Part shown: one piece after another, positions 1-7,980 of the stretch
Numbering within the stretch: position 1 is the stretch's first letter
How the letters are laid out: every line of letters begins with the position of its first letter
Origin: Streptomyces sp. ISL-10
GTDB lineage: Bacteria > Actinomycetota > Actinomycetes > Streptomycetales > Streptomycetaceae
Direction: 5' to 3'
Length of the DNA stretch: 64,000 nucleotides
Assembly: GCF_018614575.1 (NCBI RefSeq)
Contig: NZ_JAGGOJ010000013.1
Span: 211,146 to 275,145, forward strand
The notes under the pieces: generated by a model
Databases searched by the model: none
What the model saw: the letters and a program-made list of their open reading frames with translations, nothing else
What the model was told of the DNA's origin: nothing
Program-made: the position numbers and the translations under genes

Positions 1-136
1 CCGTCCCCGTAGGGTGCGGGAGCCGCCTGCGGTCCTTTCTTGCCTGGTGACAAGCGGGTTGGCAGGCCATTTCCGCAAGCTGGGTCCGGTGTCGGGAAGT
101 TGGCTGAAAACCGACGGGTGTGAGCTTGCGAACTCG

Positions 137-667
137 TCAGATCCCAGGCGCACTTCCCAGACTGCGACGCGCGCCCCGGTGCGCCCCCTCCGGCGTACGG
201 GCCCGTCGGCCACCCTGTGATGCGCCGCTCCGGGCGCGGGCGTGCGCCGCCACGCGCTCCGAGTGGCGCAGCAGCACCCGGCACGCGGTCGTCATGGCCG
301 CCAGGCCGAGCGCGGCGGCCGCCGCCCCGCCGGCGGACGTGCCGTAGACCACGAGCACGACCGGGACCAGCAGGCAGGTGAACGCGGCCCAGCGCACGAC
401 GTCGGTCGCCGCGTCGGCGCCGCCGGCCGCAGGGCCGGGGGAGGAGGGCGCGGCCGTCGGGGCGGCACAGCCGGAGGTCGCGGGGGCAGCGGCGTACTCG
501 GCGGGAACGGCGGCCGGTCGCGCGGCCCGGCGCCCTCCGCGCCGCAGGGCAGAGGGGTGCGCGGGGGGAGAGGCGGGCGGACGTGCGGACACTCGGGGCT
601 CCTCGGACGCGACGGGGCGATCTGGGTCTGTCCGGCGGATCTGGCCGGACCCCCCGGCCAACGACAA
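137..667 (-). CDS. Hypothetical membrane protein, 176 aa
   Basis: The family is not recognised. The first ~95 residues are rich in Ala, Pro, Arg and Gly and look disordered. A hydrophobic stretch follows at about residues 97-140 that could form one or two membrane segments, and the tail is basic (Arg/His/Ser-rich). This layout is common for small lineage-specific Streptomyces membrane proteins. The true start may be downstream of the first Met because the N-terminus is low complexity. It runs away from the universal stress protein gene. The hydrophobic block is the only good sign that the frame is real. Confidence 0.5.
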   Translation of the reverse strand: MSLAGGSGQIRRTDPDRPVASEEPRVSARPPASPPAHPSALRRGGRRAARPAAVPAEYAAAPATSGCAAPTAAPSSPGPAAGGADAATDVVRWAAFTCLLVPVVLVVYGTSAGGAAAAALGLAAMTTACRVLLRHSERVAAHARARSGASQGGRRARTPEGAHRGARRSLGSAPGI

Positions 668-922
668 GCGCGGTCATCCGGTCACTGTGCGCAGCGAAAG
701 ACGGCTGTAGTGGCCAACCGGCATTGCCATAGAGGAGCGGCCTGGGGCATGCTCCCTGGAACGCCTTGCAGGGCACCGCGGGGCCTGGGCAGGAGAGGAG
801 TGCCGCCGTACCCTTGGGGGTATGGGCTTGGGAAGACGATTCCCGGACACGGCTCCACAACCACCCCAACTGACGCACTTCTCAGACTCCCTCCCAAGAG
901 GACGTTCTTCGCCGAGACATCG

Positions 923-1444
923 ATGGCCGGTCACGAATTCCCTGATCCCGCGGACCGCAAGCAGGTAGCCGATCCACTGTCGGACCTGCGGGCGGCCGAA
1001 GAGGCATGCCATTCCTGCGATCCCGCTTTCCGGCACGGAGTCGTCGTCGGATTCGACGGGTCGACCTCCAGCGAGCGGGCGCTCGCCTATGCCATCGGAA
1101 TGGCCCGCAGGTCGGGCTCCGGCCTGATCATCGTCCACGTCGCCAACAGGCTGCCCACCACGGTCTGGGCCGGCTGCGAGCCGCCCGTCTTCGTGGACGT
1201 CCCCGACCACCGCACCGAGGTGCTGGGCCTGGAGCTGGCCTGCGCGGACTACCTGATCGAGGTCCCGTGGATCCTGGTCGAGCGCGGCGGCGACATCTGT
1301 CATGAACTGGAAGAGGTCGGCCGTGAGTACTCGGCCGACGCGATCGTGGTCGGCTCCACGCATGGTCTCGTCGGCCGGATCTTCGGTTCGGTCGCAGGGC
1401 GGCTGGCCCGCCGCGCGCAGCGCCCGGTGATCGTCATCCCGTAG
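923..1444 (+). CDS. Universal stress protein (UspA family), 173 aa
   Basis: Single-domain cytosolic UspA-fold protein that probably binds ATP and acts in stress or dormancy responses. The domain starts near residue 40 with the beta-1 strand and Asp (VVVGFDGS) and ends with the nucleotide-binding loop GSTHG, nine residues later GS, then the terminal strand RPVIVIP. Length fits a single-domain Usp with about 35 extra N-terminal residues. The open frame continues far upstream, but there it is low complexity without Usp similarity, so the ATG of MAGHEF was chosen; no strong ribosome site is visible, so the exact start is uncertain. It stands alone and is followed by a repeat tract. Confidence 0.8.
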   Translation: MAGHEFPDPADRKQVADPLSDLRAAEEACHSCDPAFRHGVVVGFDGSTSSERALAYAIGMARRSGSGLIIVHVANRLPTTVWAGCEPPVFVDVPDHRTEVLGLELACADYLIEVPWILVERGGDICHELEEVGREYSADAIVVGSTHGLVGRIFGSVAGRLARRAQRPVIVIP

Positions 1445-1446
1445 CC

Positions 1447-1970
1447 CCCGCCGGGCGTTCTGCCGTGACTCGGTGCGCGCGTGCTTCCGACGCGGCCGCA
1501 CCCGTACGTTCTTACCGTGGCCCATGCCGGGCGCTCCACCGTGGCCCGGGCCGGGCGCTTCGCCCGTAGGCCCGTACCGGCACGTCCTGCCGTTGCCCGG
1601 TCGCGCGTTCCACCGCCCCGTACCGGCGTTCAGTAGTGGCCCCGTGCGGGCGTGTGTTCCGCCCGCAGGCCCGCGCGGGCGTTCCATCGCAGCCCTGCGC
1701 CGGGCGCTCCACCGCAGCCCAGTACCGGCGTTCAGTATCGGTCCTGCGCGGGCGGGCGTTCCCCCCGGTGGCCCGCGCCGCACGTTCCGCCCTGGCCCCT
1801 GCCGGGTGCTCCCTCTGTAGGTCCGTACCGGCGCGTTCCGCCCCGGCCCCGCGCGGGCGTTCCACGCGGGCTCACGCCGCACTTCCGCCCCGGCCCCGCG
1901 CGGGCGTTCAACCGCAGCCCCCGCGCGCCGGGCGCTCCATCGTCGCCCCGCCGGGCGTCCCGCGCGTCAC
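1447..1970. repeat. Degenerate ~24-bp tandem repeat tract (about 20 units)
   Basis: About 520 bp made of imperfect units, mostly 21-29 bp, each beginning CCGGGCGTTCC or a close variant and ending near GCCCGTA or GCCCCGCG. About 20 units can be marked by eye. Because the modal period is 24 bp, several frames on both strands stay open, but none encodes a recognisable protein. The rest of the stretch between the stress-protein gene and the YaaH-like gene (to about 2157) holds no other gene; its last ~150 bp are less repetitive and should carry the promoter of the downstream gene. Confidence 0.65.
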
Positions 1971-2157
1971 TTCCGGCTCCCTGTTCCGCAGGTGTCTCCG
2001 CAGGTGACCCGTCATCAACTTCCCCTCACCGCACGGGAATCTACCCGTCCGTAGCAGGTGGATTGTGCGCTTGTGAAGGGTACATAACGGTCGCTGGGTC
2101 CGCAGCACAGGGCAGCACCACTGCAGCACAACTGCACAGACAGGAAGGGAGCCCGCC

Positions 2158-2730
2158 GTGGACAACGGAGTCTCTGCGGGAAGCGCCGGATCGACCAACA
2201 CCCTCGGCCGTCTCGCGCTCGGACTGACCCTGCTGGCGTTCGGCGTCGGCAACACCCAAGTGATCGACAACGTCACCGCGGCCGATGCCGCGGCCCTCGC
2301 CACCTGGGTCGGCGGCGTCGCACTCTTCGTCGTCGGACTGCTCGCGTACCGGGCGGGCGACAGCGGTTCGGGCACGGCCTTCGCCGGTCTCGGAGCGTTC
2401 TGGTTCACCTGGGGCACCAGTGTGGGCAGCGAGGCCTCGGCCGAGGCGGCCGGTCTGTTCCTGCTGCTGTGGGCGCTGCTCGCGCTGACGCTGACGGCTG
2501 CTTCCGCCGGCAGTGGGGTCTTCGGCCAGGGCGTGTACGGCCTGTTGTGCCTGTCGTTGCTGCTCGGTGGCATAGGCGCCTTCGCGGGCAGTGCAGGGCT
2601 CGCCAAGGCGGGCGGCTGGCTCGGCGCGGTCGCGGGTCTCGTCGCGTGGTACGGGGCGACGGCGGCGCTCGCCAAGTGGCCCACGTTCAGCGGACGTGCT
2701 GCCGGCCGGGGAGTGACGGCCACCGGCTGA
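2158..2730 (+). CDS. GPR1/FUN34/YaaH (SatP-like) membrane transporter, 190 aa
   Basis: Small integral membrane protein with about six hydrophobic helices filling residues 15-180, rich in Gly, Ala and Leu, with the FGVGNT and GAFWFTWG regions typical of acetate uptake (YaaH/SatP) proteins. Family members carry acetate or succinate across the membrane. Length of ~190 residues is normal. The GTG start is supported by a purine-rich ribosome site (GGAAGGGA) at 2143-2150. It is transcribed alone and faces glmS across a strong hairpin terminator. The substrate cannot be decided from sequence. Confidence 0.75.
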   Translation: MDNGVSAGSAGSTNTLGRLALGLTLLAFGVGNTQVIDNVTAADAAALATWVGGVALFVVGLLAYRAGDSGSGTAFAGLGAFWFTWGTSVGSEASAEAAGLFLLLWALLALTLTAASAGSGVFGQGVYGLLCLSLLLGGIGAFAGSAGLAKAGGWLGAVAGLVAWYGATAALAKWPTFSGRAAGRGVTATG

Positions 2731-2810
2731 GCGGCCGGCGGGGCTCCGTGTGACACGGCCCCCGCGAAGAGGCCGGCGTGACGGGTTGCGCGCCGGCCGG
2801 CACCGAAGAA

Positions 2811-2845
2811 CGCCCCCTGTGTGCTGGTGGCACACACAGGGGGCG
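2811..2845. terminator. Bidirectional hairpin terminator
   Basis: Perfect 13-bp stem (CGCCCCCTGTGTG at 2811-2823 with its complement at 2833-2845) and a 9-nt loop, followed by TTT on the + strand. It lies between the converging YaaH-like gene and glmS and can serve both. Confidence 0.85.
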
Positions 2846-2886
2846 TTTCCGTGCCGCCGGGCGGCGAACGGCCAACTGCCGGTCGA

Positions 2887-4704
2887 CTACTCGACGGTGA
2901 CGGACTTGGCGAGGTTGCGCGGCTTGTCGATGTCCCGGCCGAGCGCCAGCGCCGTGTGGTAGGCGAGGAGCTGGAGCGGGATGCCCATCAGGATCGGGTC
3001 GAGCTCGTCCTCGTTCTTCGGCACGACGATCGTGTGGTCGGCCTTCTCCTGCTCGCGGTGGGCGACGGCCAGTATGCGGCCGGAGCGGGCCTTGATCTCC
3101 TCCAGCGCGGCGCGGTTCTTCTCCAGCAGCTCGTCGTCGGGCACGATCGCGACCGTCGGCAGCGCGGGCTCGATCAGCGCGAGCGGGCCGTGCTTGAGCT
3201 CGGAGGCGGGGTAGGCCTCGGCGTGGATGTAGGAGATCTCCTTGAGCTTCAGGGAGGCCTCCAGGGCCACCGGGTAGCCGCGCACCCGGCCGATGAACAT
3301 CATCGACTTGGCGTCGGCGTAGCTCTCGGCCAGCTTCTTGATCTCGTCCTCGGACTCGAGGATCTCGCTGATCTGCGCGGGCAGCTTGCGCAGGCCCTCG
3401 ATGATCCGCTTGCCCTCGGCGACGGACAGGTCGCGGATGCGGCCCAGGTGCAGCGCGAGCAGGGCGAAGGCCACGACCGTGTTGGTGAAGCACTTGGTGG
3501 AGACGACGCAGACCTCGGGGCCCGCGTGGACGTACGTGCCGCCGTCGGCCTCGCGGGCGATCGCCGAACCGACGACGTTCACGACGCCGAGGACGCGGGC
3601 GCCCTTGCGCTTGAGCTCGTGGACGGCGGCGAGCACGTCGTACGTCTCACCGGACTGCGAGACGGCGATGTAGAGGGTGTCGGGGTCCACGACCGGGTTG
3701 CGGTAGCGGAACTCCGAGGCCGGCTCGGCGTCCGCCGGGATACGGGCGAGGGACTCGATCAGTCCGGCGCCGATCAGGCCCGCGTGGTACGAGGTGCCGC
3801 AGCCGAGGATCTTCACGCGGCGGATGCCGCGCGCCTCGCGAGCGTCCAGGTTCAGGCCGCCGAGGTGCACCGTGTTGAAGCGGTCGTCGATCCGGCCGCG
3901 CAGCACGCGGTCGACCGCGTCGGGCTGCTCGGAGATCTCCTTGTGCATGTACGTGTCGTGGCCGCCCATGTCGTACGACTCGGCCTCCCACTCCACGGTG
4001 GTCGGCGTCGCGGTCGTACGGGAGCCCTCGGTGGTGTACGTGCGGAAGTCGTCCGCCTTGAGGGTGGCCATCTCGCCGTCGTCGAGGGTGACGACCTGGC
4101 GGGTGTGGGCGACGAGCGCGGCGACGTCGGAGGCGACGAACATCTCCTTCTCGCCGATGCCGAGGACGACCGGGGAGCCGTTGCGGGCCACCACGATGCG
4201 GTCGGGGAAGTCGGCGTGCATGACGGCGATGCCGTACGTGCCCTCGATCAGCTTCAGCGCCTGGCGGACCTTCTCCTCCAGGCTCTCGGCCTGGGAGCGC
4301 GCGATGAGGTGGGTGAGGACCTCGGTGTCGGTCTCCGAGGCGAAGACGACGCCGTCGGCCTCCAGCTTGGCGCGCAGCTCGGCGGCGTTGTCGATGATGC
4401 CGTTGTGGACGAGCGCGACCTGGTTGTCGGGTGACAGGTGGGGGTGCGCGTTCTCGTCGCTCGGGGCGCCGTGCGTGGCCCAGCGGGTGTGGGCGATGCC
4501 GGTGGTGCCGGCGAAGCGCTTGGGGACACGGGCCTCCAGGTCGCGGACACGGCCCTTGGCCTTCACCATCTTCAGGGCCGCGGCCTTGGGGCTGTTGATC
4601 ACCACGCCCGCCGAGTCGTATCCCCGGTACTCCAGCCGCTGCAGGCCCTCCAGCAGCAGCGGAGCCACATCACGCTTGCCGATGTAACCGACAATTCCGC
4701 ACAT
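2887..4704 (-). CDS. glmS: Glutamine--fructose-6-phosphate aminotransferase GlmS, 605 aa
   Basis: Makes glucosamine-6-phosphate from fructose-6-phosphate and glutamine, the first step to UDP-GlcNAc for peptidoglycan. It begins MCGIVGYIG, so Cys2 is the nucleophile of the Ntn-type glutaminase domain (about residues 1-220). Two SIS domains follow (about 285-425 and 455-590) with CGTSYHAG and SQSGET phosphosugar-binding motifs, and the C-terminus ends in the usual KSVTVE. Length of 605 is standard. The ribosome site GGAGGGG precedes the ATG. Only 53 bp separate it from the upstream small gene on the same strand, so the two may be co-transcribed. No glmS ribozyme is evident in that gap. Confidence 0.95.
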   Translation of the reverse strand: MCGIVGYIGKRDVAPLLLEGLQRLEYRGYDSAGVVINSPKAAALKMVKAKGRVRDLEARVPKRFAGTTGIAHTRWATHGAPSDENAHPHLSPDNQVALVHNGIIDNAAELRAKLEADGVVFASETDTEVLTHLIARSQAESLEEKVRQALKLIEGTYGIAVMHADFPDRIVVARNGSPVVLGIGEKEMFVASDVAALVAHTRQVVTLDDGEMATLKADDFRTYTTEGSRTTATPTTVEWEAESYDMGGHDTYMHKEISEQPDAVDRVLRGRIDDRFNTVHLGGLNLDAREARGIRRVKILGCGTSYHAGLIGAGLIESLARIPADAEPASEFRYRNPVVDPDTLYIAVSQSGETYDVLAAVHELKRKGARVLGVVNVVGSAIAREADGGTYVHAGPEVCVVSTKCFTNTVVAFALLALHLGRIRDLSVAEGKRIIEGLRKLPAQISEILESEDEIKKLAESYADAKSMMFIGRVRGYPVALEASLKLKEISYIHAEAYPASELKHGPLALIEPALPTVAIVPDDELLEKNRAALEEIKARSGRILAVAHREQEKADHTIVVPKNEDELDPILMGIPLQLLAYHTALALGRDIDKPRNLAKSVTVE

Positions 4705-4757
4705 AAAGTCTTGCCCCTCCGTAGATGCAGGTGTGTGCCCGGTGTGACGGCCGGCCG

Positions 4758-5072
4758 TCAGCCGTAGACCATGCGGCGCAGCTGGCGGAGCGAGAGCTCC
4801 GGCGGCGCCACGGCGCGGTGCGGCAGCTCGGCCGCGATGCGCTCGAAGATGTCGGCGTTCACGGCGCCGCCGGACTGAAGCTCACGGTGGCGCCGGCGAA
4901 CGAATTCCTCGGTCGTCTCGTCGAAGTACGCCAGCACGTCGAGCACCACCCGGACCGCTTCACCGCGCTGGAGCGCGGTGCTGCGCACCAGATGGTCGAC
5001 GAGGTCGTCGTGGGACGACAGGCGTTGTTCGAGCACCCGTAGATATTGAGGGGTGGAGGAGTCGCTTTGCAA
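4758..5072 (-). CDS. Conserved hypothetical protein upstream of glmS, 104 aa
   Basis: Small, charged, mostly helical soluble protein without a recognised domain; it ends in a conserved-looking LSLRQLRRMVYG tail. The frame is open upstream to an ATG at 5138, but the added 22 residues look non-coding and overlap a perfect hairpin. A TTG start at 5072, preceded by AGGATTC, gives a protein beginning with QSDSSTPQYL. It lies immediately upstream of glmS in the same direction and is divergent from the hexosaminidase gene. A link to amino-sugar or wall metabolism is inferred only from position. Confidence 0.65.
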   Translation of the reverse strand: MQSDSSTPQYLRVLEQRLSSHDDLVDHLVRSTALQRGEAVRVVLDVLAYFDETTEEFVRRRHRELQSGGAVNADIFERIAAELPHRAVAPPELSLRQLRRMVYG

Positions 5073-5076
5073 GAAT

Positions 5077-5096
5077 CCTGCCCGATTCCGGGCAGG
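5077..5096 (-). promoter_or_regulatory. Perfect hairpin over the ribosome site of the gene upstream of glmS
   Basis: Inverted repeat CCTGCCCG - ATTC - CGGGCAGG, an 8-bp perfect stem with a 4-nt loop. In the minus-strand transcript its 3' arm ends just before the AGGA-like ribosome site and TTG start at 5072. It could hide the start region, act as a DNA operator, or both. Confidence 0.45.
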
Positions 5097-5207
5097 AGGC
5101 CGCATGTGTGGCACCGCGCCGCCCTCAAAGTGTGCCATCGAACACCGGGGCCCATCATTCCGGATGATTTCTGCCGAGAAGGGATTCTTCCCGTCGCTGG
5201 ACGAGTA

Positions 5208-5223
5208 AGTGGTCTACACCTTG
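5208..5223 (+). promoter_or_regulatory. Putative DasR (dre) operator upstream of the hexosaminidase gene
   Basis: AGTGGTCTACACCTTG closely matches the dre consensus ACTGGTCTAGACCACT bound by DasR, the GntR-type GlcNAc regulator of Streptomyces. It lies about 80 bp before the GTG start of the GH20 gene, where repression by DasR and relief by glucosamine-6-phosphate would make sense. It is also about 135 bp upstream of the TTG start of the divergent small gene. Confidence 0.7.
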
Positions 5224-5304
5224 ACCGCAGTTGAGGTGCGAGGTACGCATGGTGACAGTCCGGTTGCTCTGCGCACAGTCGAGACCCCCGTCGAAGGGAC
5301 CCCT

Positions 5305-6924
5305 GTGAGTCAGCCCAGACCGATTCCCCGACTGCTCGGTTCGCTGTTGCTTCTCGCGGCCGCCACCTTGTCGGGCGTCGTGGCCTCCGGGCTCGCGGCC
5401 ACGCCCGCCCAGGCCGCCGAGCCCCCCGTCCGCCCGCTCGGCCAGACCGTTCCCGTCCCCGCCTCCGTCGTGCCCGGCGGTGCGCCCTTCACGCTCACCC
5501 CCGAGACCCGTATCCGCACCGACAGCTCCGGTGAGGTGCGCGCCATCGGCGACCGCCTCGCCGAGGTGCTGCGCCCCTCCACCGGCTACGCGCTGCCCGT
5601 CACCGACCGTCCCTCACCCGGTGCCATCAGGCTGCGGCTGAGCGGAAAGGACAGCGCGCTCGGCGAGGAGGGCTACCGGCTGCAGTCCTCGCGCGGCTCG
5701 CTCACCATCACCGCCCACCGCCCCGCGGGCCTCTTCCGTGGCGTGCAGACCCTGCGCCAGCTGCTGCCGTCGCGGGTGGAGGAGGACACCCGCCAGCCCG
5801 GTCCCTGGCAGGTCGCGGGCGGCACGATCACCGACAGCCCGCGCTTCGCCCACCGCGGCGCCATGCTCGACGTCTCACGGCACTTCCTCACCGTGGACCA
5901 GGTCAAGCGCTACCTCGACCACATCTCCCTCTACAAGATCAACAAGCTCCATCTCCATCTCTCCGACGACCAGGGCTGGCGCATCGCCATCGACTCCTGG
6001 CCGCGGCTGGCCACCTACGGCGGCTCCACCCAGGTCGGCGGCGGCCCGGGCGGCTACTACACGAAGGCCCAGTACAAGGAGATCGTGCGCTACGCGGCCG
6101 CTCGCCATGTCGAGGTCGTGCCGGAGATCGACATGCCGGGCCACACCAACGCGGCCCTGGCCTCGTACGCCGAGCTCAACTGCGACGGCGTGGCACCGCC
6201 CCTCTACACGGGCACGGCGGTCGGCTTCAGCTCCCTGTGCGTGCCGAAGGCCGTCACCTACGACTTCGTGGACGACGTCATCCGGGAGATCGCCGCGCTC
6301 ACGCCCGGCAGGTACATCCACATCGGCGGGGACGAGGCGCACTCCACCAGTCGCGCCGACTACGTGGCGTTCATGAACCGCGTCCAGCCGATCGTGGCCA
6401 CGTACGGCAAGACCGTCATCGGCTGGCACCAGCTGACCGGCGCCACCCCGGCCGAGGGTGCGATCGCCCAGTACTGGGGCCTGGACGGCACCAGCCAGGC
6501 CGAGAAGGAGCAGGTCGCCAGGGCCGCGCAGAACGGCACCCGGCTGATCCTGTCGCCCGCCGACCGGATCTACCTCGACATGAAGTACAACAAGGACACC
6601 GAGCTGGGCCTGTCCTGGGCCGGCTACGTCGAGGTCCGGCGCTCCTACGACTGGGACCCGGGCGCCTACCTGCCCGGCGCACCCGCGAGCGCGATCGCGG
6701 GTGTCGAGGCGCCGCTGTGGACGGAGACCATCTCCAGCAACGAACACATCGACCACATGGCGTTCCCGCGCCTGCCCGGTGTCGCCGAACTCGGCTGGTC
6801 CCCCGCGGCGACGCACGACTGGGAGGACTACAAGGTCCGGCTCGCGGCGCAGGGCCCCCGGATGGAAGCGCTCGGCATCGACTACTACCGCTCGGCGCAG
6901 GTTCCCTGGCCTGCGACACAGTGA
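5305..6924 (+). CDS. Secreted beta-N-acetylhexosaminidase, GH20, 539 aa
   Basis: Removes terminal GlcNAc or GalNAc from chitin oligosaccharides or wall fragments outside the cell. A Sec signal peptide (charged start, hydrophobic core, APAQAAEP cleavage region) covers about residues 1-35. A GH20b-type N-domain follows, then the catalytic barrel with the DE pair at Asp343-Glu344 inside HIGGDEAHS; Asp assists the acetamido group and Glu is the acid/base. Length is normal. The GTG start at 5305 has AAGGGA seven bases upstream and gives a clean signal peptide; the longer frame from 5209 would include the dre site and is unlikely. DasR control is inferred. Confidence 0.92.
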   Translation: MSQPRPIPRLLGSLLLLAAATLSGVVASGLAATPAQAAEPPVRPLGQTVPVPASVVPGGAPFTLTPETRIRTDSSGEVRAIGDRLAEVLRPSTGYALPVTDRPSPGAIRLRLSGKDSALGEEGYRLQSSRGSLTITAHRPAGLFRGVQTLRQLLPSRVEEDTRQPGPWQVAGGTITDSPRFAHRGAMLDVSRHFLTVDQVKRYLDHISLYKINKLHLHLSDDQGWRIAIDSWPRLATYGGSTQVGGGPGGYYTKAQYKEIVRYAAARHVEVVPEIDMPGHTNAALASYAELNCDGVAPPLYTGTAVGFSSLCVPKAVTYDFVDDVIREIAALTPGRYIHIGGDEAHSTSRADYVAFMNRVQPIVATYGKTVIGWHQLTGATPAEGAIAQYWGLDGTSQAEKEQVARAAQNGTRLILSPADRIYLDMKYNKDTELGLSWAGYVEVRRSYDWDPGAYLPGAPASAIAGVEAPLWTETISSNEHIDHMAFPRLPGVAELGWSPAATHDWEDYKVRLAAQGPRMEALGIDYYRSAQVPWPATQ

Positions 6925-6933
6925 CCTGATGAC

Positions 6934-6973
6934 GGGCGCCCCGTGGGACCGCCCTCGGGGCGCCCGCCGTTTT
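6934..6973 (+). terminator. Hairpin terminator after the hexosaminidase gene
   Basis: GGGCGCCCC (6934-6942) pairs with GGGGCGCCC (6957-6965), a 9-bp GC stem with a 14-nt loop, followed by GCCGTTTT. It starts 10 bp after the hexosaminidase stop codon. Confidence 0.8.
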
Positions 6974-7020
6974 CAGGGGCCGGATCAGTGCCCGGCGCTT
7001 CCCGGCGGGGGGGCTCCACT

Positions 7021-7045
7021 CCTCAATCGCCGGAGGGGCTTGAAT
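7021..7045. repeat. Short interspersed Streptomyces-type motif
   Basis: The string TCAATCGCCGGAGGGGCTTG resembles a short motif that, from memory, recurs between genes in many streptomycetes. Only one copy is seen here. It lies in the gap where the desferrioxamine biosynthesis genes would be expected. Confidence 0.35.
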
Positions 7046-7135
7046 GGGCGAACCGCGCCGTCGGGTTCCCCAGCGTGCCCGACGAACCACAGCGCGGTGG
7101 ACGCGGCCGATGCGGCCCGTGGAGTCGATTGGCGC

Positions 7136-7978
7136 CTACGCGGAATCGGGCTGCTCGCGCAGACCGTCCTCGCTCAGGCCCTGCTTCCAGTAGCCGACGA
7201 ACGTCACCCGCCGACGATCCAGCCCGCGCTCGTTCACCAGGTGGCGCCGCAGGGACTTCACGCTGCCCGACTCGCCCGCGAGCCACGCGTACGCAGCGCC
7301 CTCGGGCAACTCTGCGGCGGCGACGGACTCCAGGGCGGGCGGAGCGTTCTCCTCCCGCACCAGCCAGGTGATGTCGGCGTCCGCGTCGGTGGCGAGCGGC
7401 ATACGGTCGCCCGCATGCGCCACCTCCAGCCACACCTTGGCCTTCATGCCCTTCGGCAGCCACTCCAGGATCGCCGCGGCGGCCGGCAGTGCCGTCTCGT
7501 CGCCCCAGACGAGCACCCAGTCGGTGTCCTCGGGCGGCCGGCACCGTACCGCCGTGTTGTCCGCGACGGCCGGTCCGAGCACCATCACACGGTGGCCGGG
7601 CTCGGCCGCGAGGGCCCAGCGGCACGCCGGACCCCCGTCCTCGTGGACGACGAAGTCGATGTCGATCTCGCCTGCCTCCGCGCGCTGTTCGCGGACGGTG
7701 TACGAGCGCATCACGGCCCGCACGTCGTCGGGCAGCGCCCGCCACGCGGCGAAGATCGCGCTGCCGTCACCCGCGTCGACCGGGACGACGGGCGCATCCT
7801 GGCCGGGATGGGGAAGGAAGAGCGAGAGCGACTGGTCGCGGCCGCCGGCCATGAAACCGCTCAGAGGGCCGTCGGCTCCGGTGAAGGTGACCCGGACGAA
7901 CGACGGGCCGAGCCGCCGGGTCCGTGCGACGGACAGGTCGAAGAAGCGGAAGGGGGCGGGCTCGGCCTGCGCCGTCAT
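7136..7978 (-). CDS. desF: Siderophore-interacting FAD protein (DesF/ViuB-like), 280 aa
   Basis: Cytosolic flavoprotein reductase of the ViuB/SIP family that releases iron from imported ferrisiderophores. It has an N-terminal FAD-binding barrel (about residues 10-120; FVRVTFTGAD, then RSYTVRE as the flavin-contacting motif) and a C-terminal SIP domain (about 130-260; WVLVWGDETALPA). Length is normal. Its ATG is 2 bp after the desE stop, so it is the second gene of a two-gene operon under the iron box. In S. coelicolor desF is followed by desABCD; here no biosynthesis gene follows. The symbol is given from synteny and family and is not experimentally based. Confidence 0.85.
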   Translation of the reverse strand: MTAQAEPAPFRFFDLSVARTRRLGPSFVRVTFTGADGPLSGFMAGGRDQSLSLFLPHPGQDAPVVPVDAGDGSAIFAAWRALPDDVRAVMRSYTVREQRAEAGEIDIDFVVHEDGGPACRWALAAEPGHRVMVLGPAVADNTAVRCRPPEDTDWVLVWGDETALPAAAAILEWLPKGMKAKVWLEVAHAGDRMPLATDADADITWLVREENAPPALESVAAAELPEGAAYAWLAGESGSVKSLRRHLVNERGLDRRRVTFVGYWKQGLSEDGLREQPDSA

Positions 7979-7980
7979 CG

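Noticed and set aside
1..136. Gene at the left edge
   Set aside because: No frame with a recognisable protein; the stretch is probably a promoter region of a gene outside the window.
2821..4434. Long open frame on the + strand opposite glmS
   Set aside because: Highly Val/Asp/Gly/Leu-biased translation typical of the antisense of a GC-rich gene; glmS on the minus strand is certain.
4705..4757. glmS ribozyme upstream of glmS
   Set aside because: The gap is only 53 bp and shows none of the ribozyme core; such ribozymes are known mainly from Firmicutes.
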